From NCBI RefSeq assembly GCF_949628215.1, contig NC_134277.1:106781463-106845462 (forward strand): a stretch of 64,000 bases of DNA, given 5' to 3'. The DNA comes from Phalacrocorax aristotelis. Taxonomy: Eukaryota > Chordata > Aves > Suliformes > Phalacrocoracidae. Below are positions 1 to 12,226 of this stretch, piece after piece (within the stretch, counting starts at the first letter, position 1; every line of letters starts with the position of its first letter). The translations under genes were made by a program, and so were the position numbers. The notes beneath the pieces were generated by a model. It searched no databases, was not told where the DNA came from, and worked only from the letters and a program-made list of their open reading frames with translations.

Positions 1-1222
1 TTTTTTATTTTTTTTTCTGGAGGCAATCATTTGGGATAGTGACAGGAATTAACTCTGCCTCAATGGCTTCTCCTCTTTGGCTCAGTGTAGGTTCTGCATA
101 TCTGGAAATCTATTCTGAAATTCATTGTGAAATTTATTGTGATCAGGAAAGAGAAGTATGTCCCAGCAGAGATCAATTTCAGGGAAGCAAGTGGCATTAG
201 CATCAATGGGGATTGCATATAAATCACACTCATGGAGGTTCTTGGAATGGTACATGGTGGGTGTTTCCTATTTTGATGATGCCTTGCTGGCTTGATCCTA
301 AGGGAACGCATACTAACCATTATTGTGTTTCAAGCATAGTCTTCTAGAAAAACCTTGAAACATAATTACTAAATATAGACTTCTCTGTTATATTCAGCTC
401 TGCAATATTTAATTTATCCTTATCACAGGCTGTACAGTGGGCAAACACATATTTATAGGAAAGCATGACACTGCTAATTTCCTGTGAGCAGCTGGTTGGA
501 AAACAGTAATTATGTCTTGCTTTCAGTGGTCAATCTTTTTGAAGTTTTCACCAAATCAAGTAGACCTACAAGTCTTTAACCTGGAGAAGATGATTGTCTC
601 TGGGACACAAAATTTAAGGCAAACCTCTGAACTTTGAACCCAGATTTCAGCCAATGGCTCTTAGTTACAAAGGAAAAAAGAGGAAGAAATAGAGGGGAAA
701 GAAAGGATGGATTAATTTTATTAGTCTCATTTGGATCTGAGAAATGAAGCCAAAGAAACCACCATCAAAACCAGGATCTTTTGAGAATTTATTCAACAAA
801 ACAACGTACTTCAACGGAAACATATTTTGTTAAAAACATTTTAAAAGCTCTAATTTTTTCCAGTGCTTTAGCTATGTGCTTTTATGTGCTACTTCATGAT
901 AAATATTATGCAGCAAAAGTGCTGTTATCTTTTTCACTGCTGAATATATGTTCAAAGGCATTTATCTAGGGGTAAAAAATCCAGAAAGTGTTTTGGGAAA
1001 CAATTGCTTTCCAATTCTGCCCCCCTAAAAAGATTAGTCAGCTTAAAAAAAAATCCTTAAAATGAGCATGTGTACAGGCACATATACATGCTAAGAATAA
1101 AAATTAACTTCAGTCTTATGTAAATTTGTTTATCATTTACCATAAGATTACCATACTGTGATAGAACCTCTATATGCTCCTTAGTTTACTGTAACTGTAA
1201 TATCCTGCTGCATGTAGCACAG
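1..1222. other. AT-rich unique DNA, no gene seen
   Basis: The window opens in a T-rich run (about 1-16). The rest is ordinary AT-rich sequence. The open frames here are under about 90 codons, have no recognisable motif and lie in low-complexity composition, so I treat them as chance. I see no repeat family that I can name. Confidence 0.6.
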
Positions 1223-1252
1223 AGATCTCTGTACTGAAGAGTACAGAGATCT
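1223..1252. repeat. Perfect 13-bp inverted repeat (hairpin) at CR1 5' junction
   Basis: The arms are AGATCTCTGTACT at 1223-1235 and AGTACAGAGATCT at 1240-1252. They are perfect reverse complements separated by the 4-base loop GAAG. The right arm reads into the CR1 homology (it aligns in translation with the segment just before [14 protein letters not shown] of the long CR1 copy in this window). The left arm is outside the CR1 homology. This suggests a fold-back copy made at the 5' end during insertion. Confidence 0.9.
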
Positions 1253-2641
1253 TGTTAGGTCTTGCAGAGAGAAAATTAGGAAGGCTAAAGCCCAGCTAGA
1301 ACTCAGCCTGGCCACTGTTGGATAACCAAAAATGTTACAAATACATTAACAACATAAAGAGAACCAAGGAGAATCTCCATCCTCTATTGGATGTGGAAGG
1401 GAACATCACCACTGAGGATGAGGAAAAGGATGAGGTACTTAATGCTTTCTTTGCCTCAGTCTTTAACACTCAGACCAGTTATCCCCAGGGTATACTATAC
1501 TATAGTAAAGCCTTTGACACTGTCTCACACATCATCCTCATAAAGAAGCTGGCGGCTCATGGCTTGGATGGGTGTACTCTTCGCTGGGTAAAAAACTGGC
1601 TGGATGGCCGAGCCCAGAGAGTGGTGGTGAATGGAGCTAAATCGAGTCGGTGGCCGGTAACAAGTGGTGATCCCCAGGGCTCAGTGTTGGCGCCAGTTCT
1701 GTTTAATATCTTTATCATTTATCTGGATGAGGGGATCAAGTGCACCCTCAGGAATTTTGCAGATGACACCAAGTTGGGTGGGAGCGTTGATCTGCTCAAG
1801 GGTAGGAAGGCTCTGCAGAAGGATCTGGACAGGCTGGATCGATGGGCCAAGGCCTATTGTGCAAGGTTTAACAAGGCCAAGTGCCGGGTCCTGCACTTTG
1901 GTCACAACAATGCCATGCCATGCTACAGGCTTGGAGAAGAGTGGCTGGAGAGCTGCCTGGTGGAGAAGGACCTGGGGGTGTTGTTTGACAGCCGGCTGAA
2001 CATGAACCAGCAGTGTGCCCAGGTGGCCAAGAAGGCCAACAGCATCCTGTGTTGTATCAGGAATAGTGTGGCCAGCAGGAGTAGGGAAGTGATCATGCCC
2101 CTGTACTCGGCACTGGTGAGGCCGCACCTTGAATATTGTGTTCAGTTTGGGGCCCCTCACTACAAGAAAGATGTTGTATTGCTGGATCGTGTCCAGAGAA
2201 GGGCAACAAAGCTGGTGAAGAGTCTAAAGAACAAGCCTTACGAGAAGTGACTGAGGGAATTGGGGTTGTTTAGTCTGGAGAAGAAGAGGCTGAGGGGAGA
2301 CATTATCACTCTTTACAACTACCTGAAAGGAGGTTGTAGTGAGGTTGGTATTGGTCTCTTCTCCCAGGTGACTAGTGATAGAATGAGAGGAAACAGCTTC
2401 AAGCTGTGCCAGGGGAAGTTCAGTTTGGATATTAGAAAAAAATTCTTCACCGAAAGGGTTGTCAAACATTGGAACAGGCTGCCCAGAGGGGTGGTGGAGT
2501 CACCATCCCTGGAGGTATTTAAAAGATGTGTAGACATGGCACTTCAGGGCATGGTTTAGGAGGCATCGAGGTGTTGGGTTGACGGTTGGACTCAATGATC
2601 CTAGAGGTCTTTTCCAACCTTAATAATGCTGTGATTCTATG
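1240..2641 (+). mobile_element. CR1 LINE fragment, 5'-truncated and internally deleted
   Basis: Non-LTR retrotransposon of the CR1 family, plus strand. It begins in the linker between endonuclease and reverse transcriptase ([13 protein letters not shown] at about 1268). It runs through the RT fingers/palm and C-terminal part and ends with the CR1 3' UTR (GACTCAATGATCCTAGAGGTC) and a terminal ATTCTATG at 2634-2641. Compared with the longer copy at 31500-35890, roughly half a kilobase is missing between 1486 and 1505, removing the early RT motifs. It is of the same subfamily as the 31500-35890 copy, judged by the shared C-terminal protein and 3' end. It is dead, but less scrambled than the other copies. 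Confidence 0.93.
1318..2559 (+). pseudogene. CR1 ORF2 remnant (reverse transcriptase, C-terminal part)
   Basis: In an active element this protein reverse-transcribes CR1 RNA at a nicked chromosomal target. One frame runs from 1318 to the normal CR1 stop at 2557-2559 and is broken only by a TGA at 2248-2250. Visible parts are SKAFDTVSH (palm motif A region), [10 protein letters not shown] (motif B region), the catalytic FADD box at 1756-1767, [11 protein letters not shown], and the conserved C-terminal segment with [12 protein letters not shown] and [13 protein letters not shown]. The endonuclease and RT motifs before A are lost to truncation and to the internal deletion near 1486-1505. The ATG at 1318 is only the first Met in the surviving frame, not a natural start. 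Confidence 0.9.
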
Positions 2642-4480
2642 TCCAAAGTTAGCCTGACAGAAATAGTACCAAGAAAATCAGCAGGAAGAATAACAGCTGC
2701 AAGAACAAAGTAATCAGTAATGCTGTGGCTCTGGAGGAACAGTGGGATGATGCCCAATCCCAGACTGCTATCACCTAGGCTAGCAAAGTTTGCTTATTCC
2801 AGACTAAGCTTGGGATACAAGTACAAACTAAACTTGAAATGTATAATTCTAGGTAGCAAGGGGGAAGAAAGACACTAAGCTTAACTGATGAGAGAGAATG
2901 TAGACAGATATTGCAATGAGAAATCTGCTCACTTCAGTATAAAGATGAAAATAAGTGGGCTAAAGGGAATGTAAGAAAGCTTTCTGGGGAAAAGTAAAGC
3001 AGAGAACTTACTGTTTTATGGTTTTATGCTATGTGCTATTTACTGCGAAAACAATACATCAGTAGTCTATTCAGAACCTGTCTTCTAGTCATTTTAATCA
3101 CTTTGTTGTTCATGAGGTCCTGGAGGGGAAAAAAAAAAGTTTGTATACACCAGAAAAGTCAATATGTTTGTGAAAAGAGTGTCCAATGCATCTCATTTAA
3201 TTAGTGGTAAAGCTGTGTGGTGCCAGAGTTAAGGGAAACAAAGGCAGTGAGATTCACAATATACAGGCTTAAGAAATATTTGAAGGACGCTGGTGCCTGT
3301 GAAAGACAAAAATATATAGGTAGCCATCTACAACTTATGACTTGTTCATTGCTATCAACTTTTGAACAAAGAGTCAGAACAACTCCTTTTTTACTGGTGT
3401 GCAAAGATAATATTTAAATGGAAGTTTTGAATACTGGTGTGGGGACCAATGCTGTTACTGCCACTAGTATTGTCATGACATATGTATTTCATGCAGTGCA
3501 ATGGAGCGATTGCTGTCCTTAGGCAGTAAAACAAGAACCTACTTTATGCTCTTCATTATTTTCAATCTTAAATCTATCAGGAGACAACCTGATGAAGTAA
3601 AAGGCAGCACCACCAACCTACTTTGTTGAAAGTTGCGTTCAAATACCACAAATTTGGAAGACATTCCAAATAAAGCAATGCAACCTTGTAATAAAATAAA
3701 TTTCCTACCTATTAATCCAAAAGCTTATTGGAATTCAGGCTGACATCCAGTTTGTCAGTACCCACAAAATAGGCATGTAGTCTTGATTACTCTTTAGATT
3801 TTACGCTACAGCATGATTCTTCTGGTTAATTATTTGCAAACATCTTTTCATCAGTGCTTTATAAAGAGAAATACAAAAGTATTTATATAAATTTCTCTAT
3901 CAGTACTTTCTGGACCAAAATTTATCACATCAGAACAGTGAAAATGTTATCTGCAAAAGGAATGGAGCTGTATAAAAAGAAATAACGGAGAGGGGAAGAA
4001 AAAAACCCAACCCTAATTTCGTCAAGGGATTGTATAAACCATATGAAACAGTGGATAGGCAGGGTGAACTTCAGTTTTGTCCTAGTAGTGAAAGCTTAGC
4101 AGTTCTTTCAAGAAAGTACATAAGAGGGAAGTAGATCAAGGAAATTTGCCTATTTGCATTTACATCTGTTCCTCAGAGACTGTTGTGTTTGTTAAAGTGA
4201 GTTGCAGTAGCCGACTGACAAAATAATGAATTGTTTCTAGTTCTGCTGAACAATTTAGGACCTTTGGGACCTCATGCCAGTGCAATAAATGTTGTAAATG
4301 GCTATAAATCTCTTACTTGATTTCTGTTTCAATGTTTTCATTCTTCCAGCTCAAAGTTAAATTTAAAATTTCCAAACTGGGAGTAGTAACTCACTTCTGA
4401 GTGCACACAAACAAATATAACAGTGAAAGAATAAAAAACCCCAAGTAAATATATTGAGTAGACTAATAGACTACACATAT
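2642..4480. other. Unique AT-rich DNA, no gene seen
   Basis: No coding exon, RNA gene or nameable repeat recognised. The two short opposing open frames near 3201-3417 overlap each other and have no motif. They are most likely chance. Confidence 0.55.
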
Positions 4481-4592
4481 AGGGAGAGGAGAGGGAAGGG
4501 GAGGGGAGAGAGGGTCAGGGAGGAGGAGGAGGGTGGGGTGGAGAGGAAGAGGCAGAGGCAGAGGAAAAGGAAGATGGGAGGGAGAGGAGAGG
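4481..4592. repeat. Polypurine (GA-rich) low-complexity tract
   Basis: About 112 bp made almost only of G and A on the plus strand, with about seven pyrimidines. It contains several GGG/GGGG runs. Such tracts can form triplex (H-DNA) or quadruplex structures. It shows no fixed period, so it is a low-complexity tract and not a microsatellite. Confidence 0.9.
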
Positions 4593-4788
4593 ATACAACT
4601 GCAGCTAAACTTACATACCTAACTAATTCATGAGGCTAAGGAGCATTAGCTGTTGTTCTTTCAAGTGAAAACTATTAAGGAAGTTCCAAACAAGTGTAAA
4701 AAAGCCTGCTAAATCATACCATGAGCACAGTGCCTGTACGCACACTGAACAAGCTCAGAACGTACCTTTGGCCATAGGCAATACTGAT

Positions 4789-5376
4789 TGTTGTGGTTTA
4801 ACCCCAGCTAGCAGCTAAGCACCCCACAGCTCACTCACTCCCCACTGGTGGGATGGGGGAGAGAATCAGAAGAGTAAAAGTGAGGAAACCCATGCGTGGG
4901 TTGAGATAGAGACTCTTTAATAGGTAAAGCAAAAGCTGTGCGCACAAGCAAAGCAAAACAAGGAATTAATTCACTACTTCCCATGGGCAGGCAGGTGTTC
5001 AGCCATCTCCAGGAAAGCAGGGTTCCATCACACATAACGGTTCCTTGAGAAGACAACACCATCACTCCCAACATCTTCCCCTTCTTTCTTCTTCCCCCAG
5101 CTTTATATGCTGAGCATGAGGTCATACGGTATGGGATATCCCTTTGGTCAGTTGGGGTCAGCTGTCCCAGCTGTGTCCCCTCCCAACCCCTTGTGCACCC
5201 CCAGCCTACTCGCTGGTGGGGTGGGGTGAGATGCAGAGAAGACCTTGACTCTGTGTAAGCACTGCTCAGCACTAACTAAAACATCTCTGTGTTATCAACA
5301 CTGTTTTCAGCACAAATCTAAAACATAGCCTCATACTATGAAGAAAATTAGCTCTATCCCGGCCAAAACCAGCACA
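4789..5376 (-). mobile_element. Solo LTR, ERVL-like endogenous retrovirus
   Basis: Complete LTR read on the minus strand, starting TGTGCTGGTTTTGGC and ending AAACCACAACA, about 588 bp. It is flanked by CTGAT (4784-4788) and CTCAT (5377-5381), a 5-bp target duplication with one difference; 5 bp points to class III (ERVL-like). In LTR order I see a TATA-like CATATAAAG (about 5102-5110) with a decayed CRE TGACCTCA (5117-5124) upstream. An ATTAAA polyadenylation signal (4916-4921) and a C-rich/G-rich stem near the 3' end (about 4837-4861) follow. There is no internal viral sequence, so it is a recombined solo LTR. It is closest to the copies at 27748 and 49284. Confidence 0.88.
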
Positions 5377-7422
5377 CTCATGCCCACTGTGAATCAAGCC
5401 AGTCTGTTCCTGTATAGAGATCATTATACCTGGAAATGTTGCTTTTGTCCTTGCTATTCTGAATTTTTTATTCAGGTGATAAGGAAGAAAATACTCTCTG
5501 TATTCCAACAATATGAAGAAAGCCTCAAGGCCAAAATGTCACCTTCAGCATTTCTAAACTTCCTGTGAGTACTTTAAAAAAGTATTGGTTTTTGTTTGTA
5601 GCCAAGTCATCTGACATGGTGCAGTAGCACTGAGACTGGAACTGCAGGATATTCAATCAGTATTGGGCATGGGGTCAGGAGTTCAGAAAACTGCTAGGCG
5701 ATGTAAAGGCAGATGGATGGAATATATTTGTGTATATATATATTTATATACATTTATATATACATATGTGGATATATGCATATATACTGCTTTAAAAATA
5801 ACCAGCCCAGCAACACCTATTGAGATTACTGATTGGAAGGAAAAAAATAATGTGATTCTAAAATATGGATGAATATGAAAAATAGATGCAATTTTTTCTA
5901 CATGAAGTAGGCTGACCCAGAGGTCAAGTGCAAGGAACACCCTCTTGGTAATCACCAGGAGCCGAACTGAATTTCTCTAGTGCACAGGTCACGGTACAAA
6001 AAATTTTGAGACAGCTACTCTAGAAGTTGGAAGTACAGAACTGATTTTATAATCTATGATAGACAATAGCTCTGTATTTATTCTGTTTTTTTTCATATTC
6101 CTTTAAAAAGGAAGAAACTCTGCCTGTGGAACTCCCTAAAAAGTTGGAGTTGTGTTCTCTCCTGGAAGAAATGCAATAAACTGAGAGAGAAAGTCTTTGA
6201 GACAGCAGATTTTGAGACAGAAATACCTAATGCAAGGTGCTGGAAGTTTGCAGCACAAAGAGAAACTGCTAAGGAGAACAGATAGCAGCCAGGAATATCT
6301 CAGAAGTGACAGCAGGGACTTTCTGCAGCCCAGTGGAAACCAAAGTATTTGTTGCAGTTTGGTATATTTAAAGTTCATTTAAAGTTTTCTGTTCAGTATT
6401 TTCTTCTTTTGAATCTTCTTTTTCTATATAAAATCTAATAAAGGTTGTATTTAGTGCTTATTTATGCCATTTGATCTTTTTTTGGATCTCACTATGAGGA
6501 AGAAGTCAAGACAGATTCATCCCACAACTCTAGCTGACCTCAGTTTAGTCAGCCTATTCGTTAAAGATTTTTAAGGACCTGTGTTTACCAAAAAAACTTT
6601 TTAAGTTTTCTTTGCTCTCCTACCCCATCTTTCTAACCATATTCTTGTGTCAAGAACCATCAGTATCTTTGCCTCTACCCTTGTTCTTGCCCTACTTAGT
6701 ATAGTAGTATGTATACAATATAAATAAAGCCTGAGAAATGTTCAGGAACAGGAATTATTTTGGGTACTTAAAAATAGGGAAGCAAAAAAATTTGCGGTAA
6801 GGGCATGATGTGTCCATTCATGTTTATATCAAAAGTAACCTGTCTGTGGTGAAATTACTCACTCTGTTTGGGACGAAAGGATCTGATATTTGAGGACGGC
6901 AAGTGGCTTGCAGAACAGCTAACAAAAATATTGAAACATTGCATTCTTGAGGCAGTATTTTGCTTACACTGATCATTGCTCAAGAAATATAGTACATAAT
7001 TTTGCATAGGAATATCATAAGTTTCAATCCTAAAATTGAAAAATCTGAAAAATCAAATGTGAGTCACTAAGTAGGGAGGACACAAACAGTATTGTAATAC
7101 AATTTTTTTTTTTTTCCAGCCATGAGTATTTTAGTTTTTACTTTAAAACTTAACACCTATTAGCTGAAGAAAAAAATCCTCACTATTGTTTCCTAGGTTA
7201 GAATATGATTATAGAAGATCAGGATTAGGAGCATAAAAGGGAACATAGGTCTTTCAGGACGGTCTGTTCTCTGACCTGTGGGACAAAATGTCAACATAAT
7301 GAAATGAAATTATTTTCCTTTGAAAAATTATTGGCACTGGCTATTAAAAAATTAACACTTTAAAGTGGACATTAAGGGCTTAATTATTACACCATTTTTC
7401 TTAAGAAGTAATAGCATAACAG
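5377..7422. other. Unique AT-rich DNA with simple repeats
   Basis: No gene seen. It contains a TA/TTTA-rich tract at about 5721-5788 and a T13 run at 7103-7115. Short open frames on both strands around 5340-5950 and 6136-6382 fall in these AT-rich tracts and have no recognisable motif. Confidence 0.55.
5721..5788. repeat. TA-rich simple repeat
   Basis: Interrupted alternation of TATATA, TTTATATA and CATATA units. It is low complexity and probably unstable. Confidence 0.8.
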
Positions 7423-8265
7423 TCACAGAATCACAGAATGGTGGGAGTTTGAAGAGACCTCTGGAGATCATCTTGTCCAATTCCCCTGCTTGAGCAGCGA
7501 CACCTAGAGCAGGGGGCACAGGAACACATCCAGGCGGATTTTGAATGTCTCCAGGGAAGGAGACTCCACAACCTCTCTGGGCAGCCTGTTCCACTGCTCT
7601 GGCACCCTCACAGGAAAGAGGTTTTTCCTCATATTCAGGTAGAACTTCCTGTGTTCCAACTTGTGCCCATTGCCCCTTGTCCTGTCATTGGGCACCACTG
7701 AAAAGAGTCTGGCCCCATCCTCTTGACACCCACCCTTCAGATATTTATAAGTACTAATAAGGTCCCCCCTCAGTCTTCTCTTCTCCAGGCTGAACAAACC
7801 CAGGTCTTTCAGCCTTTCCTCATAAGGGAGATGCGCCAGCCCCCTGATCATCTTGGTAGCTCTCTGCTGGACTCTCTCCAGTAGTTCCCTGTTGTTCTTT
7901 TGCTGGGGAGCCCAGAACTGGACACAGCACTCCAAATGTGGCCTCACTAGGGTGGAGTAGAGGGGAAGGACAACCTCCCTTGACCTGCTGGCCAGAATCC
8001 TTCTAATGCACTCAGGACACTGTTGGCCTTCTTGGCCACAAGGGCACATTGCTGGCTCATGATCAACCTGCCGTCCACCAGCACTCCCAGGTCCTTCTCA
8101 ACGGCGCTGCTTTCCAGTAGTTCAGCCCCCAGCCTGTACTTGTGCATGGGGTTGTTCCTCCCCAGGTGCAGGACCTTGCACTTGCTCTTGTTGAATTTCA
8201 TGAGGTTCCCCTCAGTCCAGCTCTCCAGCCTATCCAGGTCTTGTTGAATGGCACAGCTTTCTGGT
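7423..8265 (-). mobile_element. CR1 LINE 3' fragment
   Basis: Minus-strand CR1 with its 3' end at 7423 (two ATTCTGTGA units, read on the minus strand). The 5' truncation is near 8265, inside the RT coding region just downstream of the catalytic box. The 3' UTR differs from the copies at 1240 and 31500 (ATGATCTCCAGAGGTC in place of a GATCCTAGAGGTC type), so it is another subfamily. The same subfamily recurs at 36838-37640. The direct repeats CACAGGAA at 7517-7524 and 7609-7616 matter for comparison with that sister copy. Confidence 0.92.
7504..8265 (-). pseudogene. CR1 ORF2 remnant (RT C-terminal domain)
   Basis: Minus-strand coding remains. One frame holds [35 protein letters not shown] and [13 protein letters not shown] (about 8265-8000). 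The second (8049-7504) holds [38 protein letters not shown] and [16 protein letters not shown], ending beyond the usual stop. A frameshift near 8000-8010 joins the two frames, and the N-terminal RT core and endonuclease are absent through 5' truncation. The open frames on the plus strand here are antisense shadows. Confidence 0.85.
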
Positions 8266-9355
8266 AGTCTTGCTCGAGGCATTAGGGTAGAGATGAAAGC
8301 GAGAAAGGAAGTATGTTAGTGCTTGCAGTTTTTTAATACTTTATGCTATTTATTTTATGTTAAGTCTGTGGCTTCCTGCCTCACAGAAAAAGAAATGCAG
8401 TAGTTATCCATAGCTTAAGGGCTATCAGAGTGCACAGAGGGCAGTCAAAGTGACAAGAAAGTGGTAGCCTGCCAGAGGGTGAAAGGAAAGGAAGGAAAAA
8501 GTACAAAGCTAGTGAATTAAAGAACATATGAGGGGAGAAAAAATGATAGAGGGGTTAATGTAAGTTCAGCACAGTGACAGAAATTAAGTCAAGAGGCTGA
8601 ATAGTGAGTTGACTACCAAAAAGTGATTAGAAACCAAGAGATTTTGTGCTATCCAAAACATTAGGGAAGAAATCCACCTTTGGAGCTGGGTAGTCAGCTG
8701 AACCAATGCTATTTTAGAGGAACAGACAGCTATTGTGTGCAGAGCCAAATTTAAAAAGCAAGATAAGAAGAAACATGTGAAACATCAGCAATTCCTAGAA
8801 CTGGTTATACCATGTGGGCAGAACAGGTAGTTACCTAGGGCAGCAAAATATTAAGGGCAGCATATTGTTTAGTGACCATTTATTGTACCAGTGGATCTTT
8901 ACCTGCATGAATATTTCCCAGATTGCCTGTGGCAGCAAAAACTGTAAAGCAGGTGCTGCCAGTTTCAGCCAGATATCATCTGTAAAAAGCAGAGATTAGT
9001 TTTTCTTAAATGAGGAAAAAAATGCTGAAATGACTCATCAAAACTAGAAATAATAATCGTAGGAATTATTCTCAAGCTTCCATTTTTGTATTTTACAACT
9101 GTAGTTCCCATTGTGTCTGCATATGTGCATGCGTGCATGCCTCTGGTTTGGGCTTGTATGGTTGGTTATTTTTTTTCAAAAGCTATTCTGATGCCAGATC
9201 CTATTGCTTCTGGAAAGGCTCACGCTTGTCTGAGTCCTCTGTTCTCTCATAAGAGCAGTCATTGTCAGTACTTAGGGATCTTTCAGTGGCCTTGGAGTCA
9301 GATCAGTCTGGGCTGAATTAAAGCATTTAGCTTTTTGCATCACACTATAAAGTGT

Positions 9356-9410
9356 AAAAAAAACCCCAAAAAACAAACACAAAACCAAACCAAACAAAAC
9401 CCCCCAACCT
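9356..9410. repeat. A/C-rich low-complexity tract
   Basis: A runs broken by CC to CCCCCC blocks, with CAAAC-type motifs. It could be a decayed poly(A) tail, but no retrogene body is recognisable beside it. Confidence 0.8.
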
Positions 9411-11481
9411 GGCTGTTTCCAAATGCTTTGGAGTTTTTATATGCAATGGTTATGTCCAGAAATGTTTTAGCTTCCAGTTTTTTCCTATGTACCAGATTCC
9501 ATATTTTCATACTTGTGAGAAATTGCCCTTTGTGTTTGAAAATGAATTTCTGGATTCCCATTTTCATTTTTGTTACTGTTTTATTTTCTTCCAAGTTCAA
9601 CAAAAGGGCTTTTGCATTATTTTACATCATAGACAGATTTTTTGACTTTCTGAAATAGACTAGCTCGTTAAAGATCATTACAATAAATTAAAGTTGCTAT
9701 CTCATAAATTATAGAAAAACTCAGTACTAAATTTTTGGTTGTCTCATACTCATACTTTGCTTTTAACAGAAGCAAACTAACCAGGAGTACACAAAGGCAT
9801 CTGTTATGACAACATCTGATTGTCAAATGACAGCTATGTAGATCATGTTCATAAAATGGTTTCTCTTCACTAAGTCTTTAGGGCTTTTTATGAGTAATTA
9901 CAACTTTACACCAAATCTGCTTTCCTGTCCACTTCTACAGTTCGCACAATAAAGTTAAGTAAACATGAAAGAGAATCACTTAAAAAGAAACCACAAAACA
10001 TTATTTTGAGAAAGAAATTGGAAGCAATAGCAGCTCTATCTTTCATCAAAATTGTCAGTTTGATACACAAAGAGAAAGCAAATGCTTCAGTGTTGTAATA
10101 ACGACCTTAAAAATTATTCCTTTGAACTGTGATTACTGCCTTCCTCAAACACAGTCTTTTGGTTCCACACTGAAGAGAGAAAGAAAAGAAGATAAATAAT
10201 GTCCGGATACTTAACTAATGTATGTTAAACATTGATAAAGTAAATATATACACAAAATTTTACCTCTTTTCTGATGCTGTGCACATTTTAGTTCTCTGCA
10301 GAAAAAGTGTGGGTCTTTATTTACAGAAGGTTGATATTCAATAAAAATGTAGATTGAAAGGATAAAGATTCATGTGAAATTTAAACAAAGCAATCAGTTA
10401 AGGGCAGGAGCAGAAGTATAAGGACTGGATAATTGATGAGAAGAATTGGTAAGATCTATACTTTATAACACAGCATTAATCTATAACAGTAATAACTGAT
10501 AGTAAACTGAGAATATTAAATGCAAACACCAGAAGATCATCATACTCTATGAAAAGAACATTAATTTCCCCCTGCCCCCTGCATTTTTTTCTGGCTAGAA
10601 TGCTAGGTGTTGAAGCAGCTTTCATGCACATAATGTTTTCTAAATTATATGGTGTTTGTATGCATTGATGTGTATAATGTGTTAATATTTATTGTCACAA
10701 AAAGAACTATTTTTTTCCAACCATTACATCTACTGTGACATCATTATGTTTCATTACATAAGAAGGGATTTCTCAGAGTAAGGGAAAGTATCTGAAACCT
10801 GTCTTCTGTGGTATAAATATGTCTGACTGCTTCACACATTTTTATGAGATGCATTAATTTTAATACATTTTTTCCCCTCCTCCTTTGAGATCTTGACCAT
10901 TGGCAAATACTTGTCAGTTATCAATTAGCGTTCATTTCTAGTTCATTTCAGTTTGTCCTATTCAAGGAAGAGCTTTTAATCCAAAATTGTATCAAAGATC
11001 CTATCACAGGTGCTGTTAACAAGCCTTATGAGGTTGTAACATCCTGGATACTGGTCTAAATAGTGCTGGGTTCTGGAAAAGCAATTCTGATGACATGCAG
11101 CCTGACTAGGCTCTCCACAAGTTGGAATGATTCTGCTGACTCAAGGAGCTAGAGCATTGTTGGAGATTGTAAGCTGAATTTGCAAATGTTCTCAGCTTTG
11201 GGTGCTTTTATGGAAGCAAATGAGAATGTCTCTGTTGACACCTGTGTAACTAGGCTAATGGTCCCTGGGTTGGGAAATACAGCCCAACAGAACATGGATC
11301 ACACCAAAACCAGGAAAAATCCTTTGGAAGAAGTATTGCCAGCTGCAATATGTGATGTCTAACAAGCGAAGATACAGGCCAAAGCAAGAAAATTTATCTG
11401 AAACTACAAGGTAAACTTTACAAAGATGTAAAGTTTTAAAAAATCAGACATAAAATACACCCTGCCTGAATTTCATAGGCC

Positions 11482-11600
11482 TTGAAATGAAATGAAAATG
11501 AAAAGAAAAAAGAGAAAGGAAAAACTAAAATGAAAAGTCAAACTCATCTCATTAAAAGAAAACAACAACCAAACAAAAAAACCCCAACAAATAAAGAACA
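11482..11600. repeat. A-rich low-complexity tract
   Basis: Contains GAAATGAAATGAAAATG-like units followed by AAACAACAACC and AAAAAAACCCC blocks. No unit repeats cleanly. Confidence 0.75.
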
Positions 11601-12160
11601 TCATAGAAATCAAAACCAACAGTGAGATCTGCATACAAACTGGAACCCCAAATTTTCAGTTATTTTGTTCATTTGGATAATGGGCGGCTAGACAGAGGGC
11701 AGGCACTCTGAGCATCTGCAGGTTGGCAAAATAGCTATGGCATACTTCTAATAAATTCTGTCTCCCTGGGAAGTTATCAAAAAATGACTTCAAGCAGAAT
11801 GTCAGTTCTAGTAGGAAGATGCCTGCCTAAACAGGGAGAATAATAGCTTTAAGCCACCGCTGCTGTTCTTTGATTATCAAGAGTTGTCATACAAAATTTG
11901 AAGCAATTTTGAGTAGACCCTCAGTTCCGCAGGTCAAAACCCATATCCCTAGTTAAAAAAAAAAACAGAATTGTGTTTCTGATTTACTCCAGATTAATCC
12001 TTTGGCATGTGAAAACTCAAAGGAACACGAATATTTGGGTAGTCTCACGAAACTGCAAATATTTGCCATTAGGCAAGAGAGCTGAAGAAGAAACCTTCCT
12101 TTCTACAAAGAACTATTCAGGGATGTTTTTATAATCTTAATATGCCTGTAAAACCTTCAG

Positions 12161-12226
12161 GGGGGGAAAAAAAAACAAAAAACCAAAACCAAAACCAACC
12201 CAAAACAAAAAAAAACCCACACCCCA
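12161..12226. repeat. A/C-rich low-complexity tract
   Basis: A G6 run leads into A9 and then CCAAAACC-type units, ending in CCCACACCCC. It is similar in style to the tract at 9356. Confidence 0.8.

Noticed and set aside
1681..2537. Minus-strand open frames of 159, 81 and 72 codons
   Set aside because: Antisense shadows of the CR1 reverse transcriptase frame on the plus strand.
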